Shown: positions 1-9,538, counted from the stretch's first letter. The stretch: DNA of 54,236 bases from Flavobacteriales bacterium (GCA_947462725.1 CANHPZ010000003.1:1-54236), one strand, 5' to 3'. Made by a program: numbers and translations. Notes: generated by a model not told the origin, from the sequence alone.

Positions 1-1731
1 AGCTACGGTGATGGCTATGTGAATGCTGACAACGCCAACCCAGACCGCATCTTCATTAACGATGGTGGTAATAACAATTGGGTTAGCTTCGACTTGGAAG
101 GTATCATCAGCAACAAAGACGCTGTAGGTGCTGTTGTAGAAATCACCGGATCATTCGGTACACAAGTGCGTGAAATTCGTGGTGGTGAAAGCTATGGCAT
201 CACCAATACGTTCTACTGTCACTTCGGTTTGGGTACAGCTACATCAGTAGATCAAGTAACCATCGAATGGCCTTCTGGTATTGAAACAGTAATCAACAAT
301 CCTGAAATCAACACCTGGCACAGCATCGCTGAAAGTCCATGCTACTTAGCTTCTCCATCAATTACAGCCGTTGGTAGCACACAATTCTGCCAAGGTGGAT
401 CTGTTACCCTCCAAGCCGGCACAAACGGTTTGACTTACGCTTGGAACAATGGTCAAAGCGGACAATCCATTACAGTTACACAGCCAGGCAACTACTTTGC
501 TACTGCAACAAGCGCTGAAGGATGTATCGCCATTTCACAATCTATTGCGGTGACTTATGTTGCTGACCAGCCTGCAGGCATTATGGCTTCAGGTGATACT
601 CACATCTGCGACAATTCAAGCACTACCCTTGTTGCTACTCAAGGAACAGCTTATTTGTGGAGCAACGGTGAAACAACACCAACCATCGAGGCAAGTGTTG
701 CTGGTGACTATACTGTGCAAGTTACCGGTCAGTGTGGTACTACTACTTCAGAACCAATTACCATTGAAGTTTCAGCGTCTCCAACTCCTGCAGTTACTAG
801 CGTTGAAATTCAAGCCGGAACTTCTGCTACCTTCACCGTGAATGGTGGTTCTAACGTTAGCTGGTACGACTCTGCAAATGGAACTACACCAATCGCAACA
901 GGCAACACCTATACTACACCAACACTGAACGCATCTGCTTCTTATTGGGTTGAAGATGTGGCTGTATATCCTGGTGATGTTGCAGCAGGTGGTAAGACAG
1001 AGCAAACCATCAACAACGAAGGCCAGTACCAGTCAAACACGACGTACTTCCTATTGTTTGATGCTATGGAAGATGTTATCATCAACACCGTAAAAGTTTA
1101 TGCTGCCGGTGCTGCTGATCGCACGATTGCTGTTGTGGATGCTGCCGGTAACACGATTGCTACAGGAACATTCACTATTCCTGATGGTGAATCAATTGTT
1201 ACGTTGAACTTCTTTGTTCCTGCTGGTACAGGCTACGGCTTGCGCTTGGTGGGTAACAATCCGCAAATGTGGCGTGATAAAGATTCTGCATCTCCATTTG
1301 CATACCCATTCAATATCGGTAACCTGGTATCTATTACCAATACCAACGTGAGTGGTGCCAATACCTACAACTATTACTACTACTTCTATGATTGGAACGT
1401 TCAAGCTCCTGATTTCACTTGCACCAGCGATCGCGTTGAAGTACAAGCGACAATCATCAGCGTTGACGAAATCAGCAACGTGTCTAACATGCAATTGTAC
1501 CCAAATCCAGCCAAGGATCTGGTGAACATCACATTTGGAAGCCTTGTATCTTCAACATTGCAGGTGCAGGTGATTGACCAAGCTGGTCGCATTGTATTGT
1601 CACAACAGTACAACTGCAACACAGGTGCAAACACTCACCAAATGCATGTTGCTAATTTGGCTTCAGGAATTTATCAATTGCAATTGAATATGGGCAACCA
1701 AACGGCGACCCGTAAGATTGTAGTTGAATAA
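1..1731 (+). CDS. T9SS-exported ASPIC/UnbV (CRTAC1-type) protein, 3' part
   Basis: The reading frame is open from the first base of the window, so this is the C-terminal part of a longer gene; the GTG at 19 is internal. The first roughly 100 residues carry an ASPIC/UnbV domain (WPSG, FGLG and the GGESYG segment), which in CRTAC1-like proteins follows FG-GAP/VCBS propeller repeats that would lie upstream of the window. Then come Ig/PKD-like modules, a jelly-roll-like segment, and a C-terminal type A sorting domain (YPNPAKDLV to KIVVE, last ~80 residues). That tail directs export through the type IX secretion system and attachment to the surface or release. A strong terminator follows the stop. 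The substrate is unknown; adhesion or glycan binding is only a guess. Confidence 0.85.
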   Translation, partial: SYGDGYVNADNANPDRIFINDGGNNNWVSFDLEGIISNKDAVGAVVEITGSFGTQVREIRGGESYGITNTFYCHFGLGTATSVDQVTIEWPSGIETVINNPEINTWHSIAESPCYLASPSITAVGSTQFCQGGSVTLQAGTNGLTYAWNNGQSGQSITVTQPGNYFATATSAEGCIAISQSIAVTYVADQPAGIMASGDTHICDNSSTTLVATQGTAYLWSNGETTPTIEASVAGDYTVQVTGQCGTTTSEPITIEVSASPTPAVTSVEIQAGTSATFTVNGGSNVSWYDSANGTTPIATGNTYTTPTLNASASYWVEDVAVYPGDVAAGGKTEQTINNEGQYQSNTTYFLLFDAMEDVIINTVKVYAAGAADRTIAVVDAAGNTIATGTFTIPDGESIVTLNFFVPAGTGYGLRLVGNNPQMWRDKDSASPFAYPFNIGNLVSITNTNVSGANTYNYYYYFYDWNVQAPDFTCTSDRVEVQATIISVDEISNVSNMQLYPNPAKDLVNITFGSLVSSTLQVQVIDQAGRIVLSQQYNCNTGANTHQMHVANLASGIYQLQLNMGNQTATRKIVVE

Positions 1732-1741
1732 GAAACTCATT

Positions 1742-1781
1742 CAAAAAAAAAAGCCACCGAAGTTTCGGTGGCTTTTTTTTT
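1742..1781. terminator. Bidirectional intrinsic terminator
   Basis: A perfect stem GCCACCGA / TCGGTGGC with an AGTT loop is flanked by an A-run on the left and a T-run on the right. It lies between two convergent genes (stops at 1731 and 1795) and can end transcription on both strands. Confidence 0.9.
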
Positions 1782-1794
1782 ATCCGTATGCGAA

Positions 1795-2391
1795 TTATCT
1801 CATTCGTCGGATACGCACCTCTGTGGCTCCATATCCGTAGTGCGAATACGGGGCATCCATAAATTCACAATGCGGATAATATTGATTGAGCATTTTACGA
1901 ATCTCGGCGCGAAGCACTCCTTGACCAATACCATGAATGTACACTACCCTGCTCAGTTTTCTATTCTCAGCAATGCGCAACGTGCGCTCAAAATGTTCGA
2001 GTTGAATCGCGATAATTTCGCTGTTCGACATACGCGCATGGTTGTCGAGTAATTCATGGATATGTAAATCCACTTCCATTACCTCTCCCTTGCGCTTTTG
2101 ACTGTTGGCGTCTTTGTTTTTATAGAGGAGCTTAAACTGCTCCTGAGCCTTCTTGGCAAAGTTCTTATCGATGTTTCGCTCAACAACATCAACGATATCA
2201 GGCTGCGTTGTATCGTACTTCTCCTCTTCCTTGCGGCGGTTTCCCACCAATACCAACTCCTCTATTCTATGCTCATAGGTAAAGCCCTCACGGTCCTCAA
2301 CCAGAACATAATCCTTGGAAGGAAAAGCCACTACAATGCCTTCTCCCTCGTCGTTGAGAAACTTTACGCGATCACCACGCTTGAAATCCAT
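1795..2391 (-). CDS. Smr-domain protein with N-terminal DUF2027-like barrel
   Basis: A 198-residue protein. The N-terminal 50 residues (FKRGDRVKFLNDEGEGIV) look like the small barrel seen in DUF2027 proteins. The C-terminal ~95 residues are an Smr domain, with the VDLHIHEL segment and the HGIGQGVL loop. Smr domains are nucleic-acid binding or nicking modules known from MutS2. Bacteroidota DUF2027-Smr proteins I know of are commonly over 300 residues, so this is a compact version that lacks most of the middle region. It sits alone between rpoD and a convergent T9SS gene. The role in RNA or DNA metabolism is inferred. Confidence 0.85.
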   Translation of the reverse strand: MDFKRGDRVKFLNDEGEGIVVAFPSKDYVLVEDREGFTYEHRIEELVLVGNRRKEEEKYDTTQPDIVDVVERNIDKNFAKKAQEQFKLLYKNKDANSQKRKGEVMEVDLHIHELLDNHARMSNSEIIAIQLEHFERTLRIAENRKLSRVVYIHGIGQGVLRAEIRKMLNQYYPHCEFMDAPYSHYGYGATEVRIRRMR

Positions 2392-2396
2392 AGCTG

Positions 2397-2404
2397 CAAA
2401 TTTA
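2397..2404 (-). promoter_or_regulatory. Putative -7 box (TAAATTTG) of the Smr gene
   Basis: Read on the minus strand the bases are TAAATTTG, an exact TAnnTTTG match. Only five bases separate the box from the ATG, so a transcript made from it would be nearly leaderless. No -33 TTG is visible at the usual distance. Confidence 0.4.
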
Positions 2405-2451
2405 TTCGGGATTAGGCTCGATGCCTTGCCCCTATGACATACACATATACC

Positions 2452-2487
2452 AAAAAAAATGAAAGCCCCGCATTACGGGGCTTTCAT
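2452..2487 (-). terminator. Intrinsic terminator of rpoD
   Basis: A 12-bp perfect stem (2459-2470 with 2476-2487, GAAAGCCCCG core, loop CATTA) is followed on the minus strand by eight U (A-run at 2452-2459). It lies about 50 bp past the rpoD stop. Confidence 0.9.
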
Positions 2488-2539
2488 GATGTTTAACCCA
2501 TGGGCAATGAACAAAATGCCTATGGTTTTATTGAAATTT

Positions 2540-3409
2540 TTATCCGAGGTAGGATTTCAAAATCTTACTTCTGCTGGTGTGCTTGAGGCGACGAATTGCC
2601 TTCTCTTTGATTTGGCGCACACGTTCACGAGTCAAATCGAAGCGTTCACCAATTTCCTCCAAGGTAAGCGGATGCTCTCCGTTCAACCCAAAGTATAAAC
2701 GCACTACATCTGCCTCGCGGCTTGTGAGTGTGCGCAATGAACGCTCAATTTCTTTGCGCAGCGACTCATGCAAAAGGTCTGTATCCGGCGAAGGCGTGTC
2801 GTTGGTTTGCAAAACGTCATACATCGTGCTGCTGCTATCGTCACCATCTTTCAAGGGTGCGTCCATCGACACGTGACGACCGCTATTGCGCATTGACTGC
2901 TTCACTTCATCCAAGGTCATTTCCAAAACCTCAGCCAATTCACCAGGTGTTGGCGGACGCTCAAACTCTTGCTCCAACTTAGCGAATGCCTTGTTGATTT
3001 TGTTGATTGAGCCAATCTTATTGAGAGGAAGGCGAACAATACGTGACTGTTCAGCCAATGCCTGCAATATCGATTGACGAATCCACCAAACTGCGTAAGA
3101 AATGAACTTAAAACCACGCGTTTCATCAAAACGTTGAGCAGCTTTAATCAAACCAAGGTTTCCCTCGTTGATCAAGTCGGGCAAACTCAACCCTTGATTC
3201 TGGTACTGTTTCGATACAGAAACCACAAAACGGAGATTGGCTTTAGTCAATTTCTCCAAAGCAACTTGATCGCCGGCCTTGATGCGCTTGGCCAACTCCA
3301 CTTCCTCTTCTGCAGTAATCAGGTCGACACGACCAATCTCCTGCAGGTATTTGTCCAACGAAGCGGTTTCCCGGTTCGTTACCTGTTTAGTGATTTTTAA
3401 TTGCCTCAT
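2540..3409 (-). CDS. rpoD: Primary sigma factor RpoD (short Bacteroidota type)
   Basis: A 289-residue sigma-70 protein that directs core RNA polymerase to housekeeping promoters. Visible parts are region 1.2 ([18 protein letters not shown]), region 2 ([45 protein letters not shown]), region 3, and region 4 ([28 protein letters not shown]). It lacks the long region 1.1 and non-conserved insert of proteobacterial RpoD, as expected in this phylum, where it recognises TTG(n~20)TAnnTTTG promoters. Those are the promoters called elsewhere in this window. It has its own terminator downstream and is separated by about 100 bp from pnp. Confidence 0.97.
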   Translation of the reverse strand: MRQLKITKQVTNRETASLDKYLQEIGRVDLITAEEEVELAKRIKAGDQVALEKLTKANLRFVVSVSKQYQNQGLSLPDLINEGNLGLIKAAQRFDETRGFKFISYAVWWIRQSILQALAEQSRIVRLPLNKIGSINKINKAFAKLEQEFERPPTPGELAEVLEMTLDEVKQSMRNSGRHVSMDAPLKDGDDSSSTMYDVLQTNDTPSPDTDLLHESLRKEIERSLRTLTSREADVVRLYFGLNGEHPLTLEEIGERFDLTRERVRQIKEKAIRRLKHTSRSKILKSYLG

Positions 3410-3505
3410 GTATTGTTTTCAATTGTTGGGGATACCCCCGTTTAAGCATTATTGGTTCAAGCAAGATGGCTAAAAAGACAGGTTTAGAACCTATCCAAAA
3501 TCAGC

Positions 3506-5650
3506 TTAGTTCGACTGAGCCTCAGGCTTTGGCAACAAAACCTTGCGCGACAACTTGTACTTGCCGTTCTTGGGGTCTTTGCCAATAACTTGAACTTTAA
3601 TCTTATCACCTTCCTTGAGCACATCGCGCACATCTTCTATGCGCTTCCAATCTATTTCCGATACGTGCAAAAGCGCATCTTGTTTCGGTAGGATCTCGAC
3701 GAACGCACCGAAAGCCTGGATATTCTTGACTACGCCCTCATAAATTTCTCCAACTTCAATTTGCGGAGGGAAAACTATGCTGCGCACACGCTTAAGCGCT
3801 GCATCCAGATTTTCCTTATTGGCTGAAGCAATCTCAACAACACCTTTATTGTCAACCTCGGTAATAGTAACAATGGTGCTTGTGCTCTTTTGAATCTCCT
3901 GAATGATTTTACCTCCGGGGCCGATTACGGCGCCAATCATATCATTTGGAATTTCCAATGAAACAATGCGCGGAGCATGTGGCTTGTAATCATCTGCCGG
4001 CTTATCCATCGTCTTGAGCATTTCTCCCAAGATGTGAAGGCGACCCTGACGGGCTTGTTCCAAGGCGTTCTTAACCATGTCCATGCTCAAGCCTTTGATC
4101 TTGATATCCATCTGACAAGCTGTAATTCCTTTGGATGTTCCGGTAACTTTGAAGTCCATATCGCCGAGGTGATCCTCGTCGCCCAAGATATCCGAAAGTA
4201 TCTGGTACTTCGAGTTGTCCTCGTTGGTGATCATACCCATGGCAATTCCGGAAACAGGAGCAGAAATCTGCACACCGCCATCCATAAGAGCCAATGTACC
4301 CGCACAAACAGTAGCCATTGAAGACGAACCATTCGACTCCAAAATATCTGACACAATGCGGATAGCATATGGACAAACGCTTTGTGGTGGAATAACAGGC
4401 TTCAATGCACGCAAAGCCAAGTTTCCGTGACCAATTTCACGGCGACTTGTAGCACGGATTGGACGAGCCTCACCGGTGCTGTATGGTGGGAAGTTGTAGT
4501 GCAACAAGAAGCGATCTTCGCGAGGCATAACCGCGCTGTCGATCATCTGCTGGTCGAGTTTAGTTCCCAAAGTTAAAGTTGTCAGCGATTGTGTTTCACC
4601 GCGGGTGAACACACTAGATCCGTGAGCACCGGGCAAATACCCTACTTCACTCCAAATCGGACGAATTTGAGTCGTGCTGCGACCATCTAAGCGAATGCCT
4701 TCATTGAGGATCATGTTCCTCATCGCATCCTTCAAACAGTCGTGGTGATATTTATTGAGCAAGAAGCGTTTAGACGCTTTTTCTTCATCTGATATTTGAG
4801 CTTCGAAAGCCTCTTGAATGGCATGAAATGCATCCGAACGAGTAGTCTTGTCAGAAGGAGTCTTAGCTGTCGTGTAATAATTCTCGTAACACTCGCTCCA
4901 AACACGCTTCTTCAACTCTTCATCCTTAGGTTCGTGGTCGTAGCTGCGTTTTGGGCTTGACTTACCAACCTTTGAGGCCATTTCTTGTTGAGCACGGCAT
5001 TGGGCCTTGATGGCTTCGTGAGCAATCTCGAGAGCATGGATCATTTCTGCTTCAGAAACTTCCTTCATCTCCCCTTCTACCATCACGATGCTGTCTAAAG
5101 TACCGGCAACCATCAACTCCAAGTCGGATGTAGCTAGTTGAGCCCAGGTTGGGTTCACTACAATTTGACCATTGATGCGAGCTACACGAACCTCAGAAAT
5201 TGGTCCGTTGAATGGAATGTCAGATACAGCAAGAGCAGCAGAAGCTGCCAAACCAGCAAGACTATCAGACATATTCTCCTTATCGGCAGAAATCAAGTTC
5301 ACTACAACTTGAACCTCTGCGTGAAAATCATCTGGAAACATCGGACGCAATGCGCGATCGATGAGGCGGGCAACAAGAATTTCGTCATCATACGGACGAG
5401 CTTCACGCTTGAAGTAACCGCCGGGGAAGCGGCCTGCTGCCGCATATTTTTCGCGATATTCAACCGTGAGCGGCAGAAAATCGACACCTTCTTTAGCTTG
5501 TGTGCTAGCTACAACCGCAGCCAACAACATTGTATCTCCTTGTCTTACCACAACAGAGCCGTTGGCTTGTTTGGCGAGTTTGCCGGTTTCAATTGTGACC
5601 GGACGACCATCTCCCAAGTCTATGGTTTGGGTTACCAATTCGTAGTTCAT
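3506..5650 (-). CDS. pnp: Polyribonucleotide nucleotidyltransferase (PNPase)
   Basis: At 714 residues this is full family length. PNPase degrades RNA 3' to 5' by phosphorolysis and works in mRNA turnover. The protein has two RNase PH domains joined by a helical linker, then a KH domain ([15 protein letters not shown], near residue 575) and a C-terminal S1 domain ([29 protein letters not shown], from ~625). It lies directly downstream of rpsO on the same strand, the same order as in many bacteria, and a hairpin lies between the two genes. In E. coli that intergenic region carries an RNase III site used for autoregulation; whether this holds here is unknown. Confidence 0.97.
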   Translation of the reverse strand: MNYELVTQTIDLGDGRPVTIETGKLAKQANGSVVVRQGDTMLLAAVVASTQAKEGVDFLPLTVEYREKYAAAGRFPGGYFKREARPYDDEILVARLIDRALRPMFPDDFHAEVQVVVNLISADKENMSDSLAGLAASAALAVSDIPFNGPISEVRVARINGQIVVNPTWAQLATSDLELMVAGTLDSIVMVEGEMKEVSEAEMIHALEIAHEAIKAQCRAQQEMASKVGKSSPKRSYDHEPKDEELKKRVWSECYENYYTTAKTPSDKTTRSDAFHAIQEAFEAQISDEEKASKRFLLNKYHHDCLKDAMRNMILNEGIRLDGRSTTQIRPIWSEVGYLPGAHGSSVFTRGETQSLTTLTLGTKLDQQMIDSAVMPREDRFLLHYNFPPYSTGEARPIRATSRREIGHGNLALRALKPVIPPQSVCPYAIRIVSDILESNGSSSMATVCAGTLALMDGGVQISAPVSGIAMGMITNEDNSKYQILSDILGDEDHLGDMDFKVTGTSKGITACQMDIKIKGLSMDMVKNALEQARQGRLHILGEMLKTMDKPADDYKPHAPRIVSLEIPNDMIGAVIGPGGKIIQEIQKSTSTIVTITEVDNKGVVEIASANKENLDAALKRVRSIVFPPQIEVGEIYEGVVKNIQAFGAFVEILPKQDALLHVSEIDWKRIEDVRDVLKEGDKIKVQVIGKDPKNGKYKLSRKVLLPKPEAQSN

Positions 5651-5680
5651 TTCTTATTTTTTCGGATAAAAACGTCGGTT

Positions 5681-5723
5681 AAAAAAAACGCGAAAAGGCA
5701 ATTGTGTTCAATTGCCCTTTCGC
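5681..5723 (-). terminator. Hairpin with U-tract between rpsO and pnp
   Basis: GCGAAAAGGCAATT (5690-5703) pairs with AATTGCCCTTTCGC (5710-5723) with one mismatch. On the minus strand it is followed by eight U. It is either a full rpsO terminator or an attenuator that lets part of transcription pass into pnp. Confidence 0.75.
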
Positions 5724-5744
5724 TAGCGCAGTTTGCGCAATGTG

Positions 5745-6014
5745 TTATTTGCGGAGATCAAGCTCTTTAACAATAGCACGGTAACGGGCGATGTCTGTCT
5801 TCTGAAGATAGTCAAGCAAGCTGCGACGCTTACCTACCAGTCGAATGAGACTGCGTTGTGTGCCAAAGTCTTTCTTGTTCACCTTCAAGTGTTCTGTAAG
5901 GTGGCTGATGCGGAAAGAGAACAGGGCAATCTGACCTTCAGATGTTCCTGTGTCTTTCTCAGATTTTCCGTGTTTCTTGAAAATCTCTTGTTTTTTCTCT
6001 GTAGTAAGGTACAT
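5745..6014 (-). CDS. rpsO: 30S ribosomal protein S15
   Basis: An 89-residue protein of exact family length, with the usual N-terminal MYLTTEKKQEIFKKHGKS, the GQIALFSFRISHLTEHLK segment, and the LVGKRRSLLDYLQ motif that contacts 16S rRNA helix 22 in the platform of the small subunit. The gene is upstream of pnp on the same strand and has a good promoter match at 6089-6096. Confidence 0.98.
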   Translation of the reverse strand: MYLTTEKKQEIFKKHGKSEKDTGTSEGQIALFSFRISHLTEHLKVNKKDFGTQRSLIRLVGKRRSLLDYLQKTDIARYRAIVKELDLRK

Positions 6015-6088
6015 GCTAATACTTGTGTAAGTTATTGTTATGCTAATCCCTGTAGATTACCGACGAATCGGTCTTCCTTTAAGGGCGG

Positions 6089-6122
6089 CAAATGTAGTTC
6101 ATACTTGTCTGTGGTTCACCAA
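6089..6122 (-). promoter_or_regulatory. Promoter of rpsO
   Basis: The minus strand shows TACATTTG at 6096-6089, an exact -7 consensus, with TTG at 6122-6120 as a possible -33 element. The spacing of 23 is slightly long. It implies a leader of about 70 nt. Confidence 0.6.
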
Positions 6123-6171
6123 AGTTTGTGAACTTTTTTTCGAGCCCGCCGCAGATTTCAATTCCCATGCA

Positions 6172-6179
6172 TACTTTCG
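6172..6179 (+). promoter_or_regulatory. Putative -7 box of the FKBP gene
   Basis: TACTTTCG followed by CACCC is one base from TAnnTTTG and lies 33 bp before the ATG. No clear -33 TTG is seen. Confidence 0.45.
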
Positions 6180-6212
6180 CACCCTCAATATTCTTTTAAT
6201 TCAAAATCTACC

Positions 6213-6905
6213 ATGAAAAAACTCATCCTCTCCCTGATAGCTTGCGGAAGCATGCTTAGCAGCTGTGAACAAAGCAAAGTTAGCAATGTGAAAATGAAAG
6301 ATCAACGCGACAGCCTTAGCTACACCATTGGTTTGAGCATTGGAAACAGCTTCATGCAAAGCGAACTCACAGATCTAAATTACGAATTGCTGATCAAGGG
6401 TTTGAAAGATCAAAAAGACAGTATTGGAGCTATGGAACTTCAGGAAGCTGAGGCATTCATTCAAGAAGTAATGATGAAAAAGCAAGAAGCTAAGGCAGCT
6501 GTCGACAAGGAAGCAGGTGTGAAATTTCTGGCTGAAAACAAAAGCAAGCCTGGTGTAATGACTACGGCAAGCGGTCTGCAGTACCAAGTTATTTCAGAAG
6601 GCACAGGTCAGAAACCTCAGGCAACGGATAAAGTAACCGTTCACTACCATGGCACAACCGTAGACGGTACGGTGTTCGATAGTTCTGTTGATCGCGGTGA
6701 GCCAGCTTCATTCGGCTTGAATCAAGTTATTCCAGGATGGACCGAAGGAGTTCAATTGATGAATGTTGGTAGCAAATACAAGTTCTTCATTCCTCAAGAG
6801 CTTGCCTATGGCGAACAATCTCCTAGCCCGGTTATCAAGCCTTATTCTACCTTGGTATTCGAAGTTGAGTTGATTAGCATCGACTCAGCTGCAACAGGCA
6901 AATAA
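6213..6905 (+). CDS. FKBP-type peptidyl-prolyl isomerase, lipoprotein (FkpA/Mip-like)
   Basis: A 230-residue protein. A short lipoprotein signal ends in LSSC, so it is expected to be membrane-anchored on the periplasmic side or at the cell surface. Residues ~30-105 form the helical FKBP N-terminal dimerisation region (DSLSYTIGLSIGNSF). Residues ~120-225 are the FKBP catalytic domain (VTVHYHGTTVDGTVFDSS, FGLNQVIPGWTEGVQLM, YGEQSPSPVI, LVFEVELISI). It catalyses proline cis-trans isomerisation during envelope protein folding. It is transcribed away from rpsO and is probably monocistronic. Confidence 0.92.
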   Translation: MKKLILSLIACGSMLSSCEQSKVSNVKMKDQRDSLSYTIGLSIGNSFMQSELTDLNYELLIKGLKDQKDSIGAMELQEAEAFIQEVMMKKQEAKAAVDKEAGVKFLAENKSKPGVMTTASGLQYQVISEGTGQKPQATDKVTVHYHGTTVDGTVFDSSVDRGEPASFGLNQVIPGWTEGVQLMNVGSKYKFFIPQELAYGEQSPSPVIKPYSTLVFEVELISIDSAATGK

Positions 6906-6936
6906 TAGTTTGGTTTCGTTGTTAGCAAAATTTCAT

Positions 6937-6975
6937 GCTACAACCTAAACCTCAAATTAATTTTGTAGCCTGTTT
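6937..6975 (+). terminator. Weak candidate terminator after the FKBP gene
   Basis: GCTACAA (6937-6943) can pair with TTGTAGC (6963-6969) around a 19-nt loop, followed by CTGTTTTTA. The right arm overlaps a TAATTTTG promoter match, so terminator and promoter readings compete. Confidence 0.35.
6958..6965 (+). promoter_or_regulatory. Putative -7 box of trxA
   Basis: TAATTTTG matches TAnnTTTG exactly and is about 100 bp before the chosen trxA start. No -33 TTG lies at the right distance. Confidence 0.35.
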
Positions 6976-7066
6976 TTATTAAGCAGAAAATTTGGCAGAA
7001 AACTGCATTCAGGTCTGCTCATTGTTAAGAGCAATTCAGCAATCGAAAATTAAAATATCAATACAA

Positions 7067-7384
7067 ATGGCAACACAAATCACGGACGCTAACTTCACAG
7101 AATTGGTTCAAAACAGCGATAAGCCTGTAATGATCGACTTCTGGGCTGAATGGTGTGGCCCTTGCCGCATGGTAGGTCCAATCGTTGATGAAATCGCGAC
7201 CGACTACGACGGCAAAGCTGTAGTAGGTAAAGTAAACGTAGATGAAAACCCTGAGATCAGCTCACGTTTCGGTATCAGAAACATCCCAACCATCATCTTC
7301 CTCAAAGGAGGCGAAGTGAAGGACAGAAGTGTAGGTATCGTTCCTAAAAATGTACTTACAGAAAAAATGGATGCATTGCTGTAA
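7067..7384 (+). CDS. trxA: Thioredoxin
   Basis: Starting at the ATG at 7067 gives 105 residues, the normal thioredoxin length and N-terminus (MATQITDANFTELV). The frame is open further upstream but that extension is unlike the family. The active site WCGPC sits at residues 29-33, the cis-proline loop is RNIPTIIFLKGG, and the domain ends normally. It reduces disulfides in cytoplasmic proteins using thioredoxin reductase, which is not in the window. A clear terminator follows, so it is probably monocistronic. Confidence 0.96.
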   Translation: MATQITDANFTELVQNSDKPVMIDFWAEWCGPCRMVGPIVDEIATDYDGKAVVGKVNVDENPEISSRFGIRNIPTIIFLKGGEVKDRSVGIVPKNVLTEKMDALL

Positions 7385-7403
7385 CAGACAATGCTATAAA
7401 TTG

Positions 7404-7433
7404 AAAAGCTGTCAGTCAATGACAGCTTTTTTT
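7404..7433 (+). terminator. Intrinsic terminator of trxA
   Basis: An 11-bp stem AAAAGCTGTCA / TGACAGCTTTT with loop GTCAA runs into a T-tract, 20 bp past the trxA stop. Confidence 0.9.
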
Positions 7434-7483
7434 GTGTATCACTCCATCTAGCAATCCGCAATTGTAAACAGTAATTTTACCCC

Positions 7484-7996
7484 ATGGATACTCGTATCAT
7501 TAAAGCCATTCTTGCAGCAGCAGCCATCGCCTTCAACACCTACCTATTCTTCTTGGGTCGCTGGGGATGGGGAATCACACTGTTGCTGGTTACCGCGGTG
7601 CTCGTTCTGATTGTTTTTCGCAGTACACGCCTCATCATGGTATTCTACCATATGCGCATGCAGAAGATGGATAAGGCCAAGCAATGGCTCAACCGTATTA
7701 ATCCAAGTCATCTTTGGACCAAACAAAAAGGGTATTACTACTTTTTGTTGGGATCAGCCGAAATTCAAACCAACAGTCTTTCGCAAAGTGAAAAGAACTT
7801 TAGAATGGCTTTGCAGCATGGCCTGCGCCTCGATCATGATAAAGCAGCAGCTTATCTGAACTTGGCAGTCATTTCGGCAAACCGTCGCAAAAAACGTGAA
7901 GCCATCACCTTACTCAATGAAGCCAAAAAATATGATTCGAAAGGATACCTGAAGAATGATATCAAGCAAGTGAGCAAAATGGTGAATAGTATTTAG
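7484..7996 (+). CDS. Two-TM membrane protein with C-terminal TPR-like domain
   Basis: A 170-residue protein. Two hydrophobic helices (about residues 5-23 and 28-52) form a hairpin, followed by a basic linker and TPR-like helical pairs (YYYFLLGSAEIQTNSLSQSEKNFRMAL; AAYLNLAVISANRRKKREAITLLNEAKKYD). The TPR part probably faces the cytoplasm and binds a partner. I do not recognise a named family. The gene follows the trxA terminator and is followed by about 100 bp with short repeats. Confidence 0.75.
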   Translation: MDTRIIKAILAAAAIAFNTYLFFLGRWGWGITLLLVTAVLVLIVFRSTRLIMVFYHMRMQKMDKAKQWLNRINPSHLWTKQKGYYYFLLGSAEIQTNSLSQSEKNFRMALQHGLRLDHDKAAAYLNLAVISANRRKKREAITLLNEAKKYDSKGYLKNDIKQVSKMVNSI

Positions 7997-8031
7997 TGAC
8001 TAGCGACTAGTGAGTAATGACTATTGACTAA
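7996..8031. repeat. Short imperfect tandem repeat (TGACTAGYGAC type)
   Basis: The gap after the TPR gene repeats variants of GTGACTAG, GCGACTAG, TGAGTAATGAC and TATTGACTA head to tail. The unit is 7-10 bp and imperfect. Comparable arrays occur at 22213, 30760 and 32446. Confidence 0.5.
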
Positions 8032-8100
8032 GGTAAGGATATTTGGAGGTTAGTGGCGCTAGGTTATGCGTTGTAACGGAAATAAGAAAAGACTGCAATT

Positions 8101-8694
8101 ATGGCAAAGAAACTTACGAACGTAAACATCTTTAAGTTCCGTGTCATTGTTGACACAGAGCAGGATGTGTTTCGTGATATAGAAATTGAAACCGATGCCT
8201 CATTTGAAAAAATGCACGAGGCCATACTCGACGCATTCGACTTCGAACACGGTGAAATGGCCAGTTTCTACATGAGTAACGAAGCATGGGAGAAGGGATT
8301 AGAAATTCCACTAATGGATATGGCCGGTGATGCCGCTCTGAGCATGAAAAGCACTACACTGGCTGAAATGGTCAACAAGCCATCAGATAAAGTGCTCTAC
8401 ATATACGACTTCATGCGCATGTGGATCTTTTATGTTGAACTCATGGAAGTGAAAAAGGATCAGCCAAGCACAATCTATCCTAGAGTTGCCCTTGTTTATG
8501 GCGATGCCCCATCCCAAGATTCAAAAGAAATGGATTTGTTTGGTTCTGAATTCAGTGAAGAAGAATTCAATGAAATCCATGGTGAAGTGAAAGAAGGCGA
8601 CGAAGAAGATGACGACGAAATGTTTGATGCGGATGAAGATTTTTTCGATGAAAGCGAATTCAACGGATCTTACGGTAGCTATGACGACAATTGA
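8101..8694 (+). CDS. pRiA4b ORF-3-like protein with acidic tail
   Basis: A 197-residue protein. The first ~150 residues resemble the plasmid pRiA4b ORF-3 / IS1096 passenger fold (NIFKFRVIVDTEQDVFRDIEIE, FEKMHEAILDAFDFEHGEMASFY, VLYIYDFMRMWIFYVELM). These proteins are common on Bacteroidota chromosomes and the family name does not imply a mobile element. The last ~45 residues are almost all Asp and Glu. The biochemical function is unknown. The stop overlaps the start of the next gene by 14 bp, so the two are probably co-translated. Confidence 0.8.
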   Translation: MAKKLTNVNIFKFRVIVDTEQDVFRDIEIETDASFEKMHEAILDAFDFEHGEMASFYMSNEAWEKGLEIPLMDMAGDAALSMKSTTLAEMVNKPSDKVLYIYDFMRMWIFYVELMEVKKDQPSTIYPRVALVYGDAPSQDSKEMDLFGSEFSEEEFNEIHGEVKEGDEEDDDEMFDADEDFFDESEFNGSYGSYDDN

Positions 8695-9184
8695 TCGAGT
8701 CCGAATTATTATCGTCTTGGGCTTCTGCCTAGCATTAGCCGCGTGCAAAAGCGATGACCGGCAAATCACCTCAGACATGATTCACTTTCCTTCTGCAGAC
8801 GGTAGCAATGAAAACGCTCCGATGATTGCATTCGACTCCGCTATTTGTCGCTTTGGAACATTAGCCATCGGCGAGAAATACACGCATACATTTCACTTTA
8901 CCAATACAGGCAAATCACCTTTACTCATTACACAAGTGAATCCCTCATGCGGATGCACTACTCCTAAGGACTGGCCCCAACAGCCCATTGCGCCTGGCGA
9001 AGAAGGTCACATCACCGTGGAGTTCAATAGCAACGGCAATTCCGGACAAGTCGATAAAAGCGTTTCAGTGCTCACCAATAGCGTACCCAGCGTATGGGTG
9101 CTGCGCTTGCAAGGCACAGTGATAGGAACCGATGTAGCTACAGAGGCTAAGCATCCGGTTCAAATGGAAATGGAAATACCTTAA
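8681..9184 (+). CDS. DUF1573 lipoprotein
   Basis: The ATG at 8681 is chosen because it begins a lipoprotein signal (hydrophobic run ending LALAAC, Cys22); the upstream part of the open frame is a shadow of the previous gene. This gives 167 residues. The mature part is a DUF1573 immunoglobulin-like domain ([47 protein letters not shown]). It is a common Bacteroidota envelope domain of unknown role, perhaps structural. It overlaps the upstream gene by 14 bp and is followed closely by yajC. Confidence 0.88.
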   Translation: MTTIDRVRIIIVLGFCLALAACKSDDRQITSDMIHFPSADGSNENAPMIAFDSAICRFGTLAIGEKYTHTFHFTNTGKSPLLITQVNPSCGCTTPKDWPQQPIAPGEEGHITVEFNSNGNSGQVDKSVSVLTNSVPSVWVLRLQGTVIGTDVATEAKHPVQMEMEIP

Positions 9185-9194
9185 ATTAATTCAT

Positions 9195-9503
9195 ATGACA
9201 ATTACAATTCTTCAAGCCCAAGGACAAGATGGCGGTATGGGCACGCTCCTCTTTATGGTTGGATTTTTCGCCATTTTCTACTTCTTCATGATTCGACCAC
9301 AAATGAAGAAAGCAAAAGATCAACGTAAATTCCAGGAGGCGGCAAAGATTGGCGACCGCGTAATGACCATCGGTGGCATTCATGGTGAAATCATCGAAAC
9401 CGATGAAACTACCGTTGTGATTAAGCTTGACCAGGGCCGCATGCGCATTGAGAAGGCTGCATTGAGCCCTAGCAAGCAAGTGAGCGAAGGACAAGACAAG
9501 TAA
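9195..9503 (+). CDS. yajC: YajC, SecDF-associated preprotein translocase subunit
   Basis: A 102-residue protein with a short N-terminus, one membrane helix (about residues 14-34, [20 protein letters not shown]) and the diagnostic [13 protein letters not shown] segment after it. A small cytoplasmic domain follows ([15 protein letters not shown]). YajC associates with SecD and SecF at the Sec translocon. Here it lies 10 bp after the DUF1573 lipoprotein gene, so they probably form one transcript. Confidence 0.95.
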   Translation: MTITILQAQGQDGGMGTLLFMVGFFAIFYFFMIRPQMKKAKDQRKFQEAAKIGDRVMTIGGIHGEIIETDETTVVIKLDQGRMRIEKAALSPSKQVSEGQDK

Positions 9504-9538
9504 CCTTTGGTGTATACCTTTGATTCAAAATTCAACAC

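Noticed and set aside
19-1731. GTG at 19 as the true start of the first gene
   Set aside because: The same frame is open from base 1 and the ASPIC/UnbV domain is already under way, so the gene is truncated by the window edge.
8101-8694. Mobile element because of pRiA4b/IS1096 naming
   Set aside because: No transposase, inverted repeats or integrase nearby; this family is common on chromosomes of the phylum.
9186-9494. 102-residue minus-strand ORF
   Set aside because: Covers yajC exactly on the other strand; yajC is certain.
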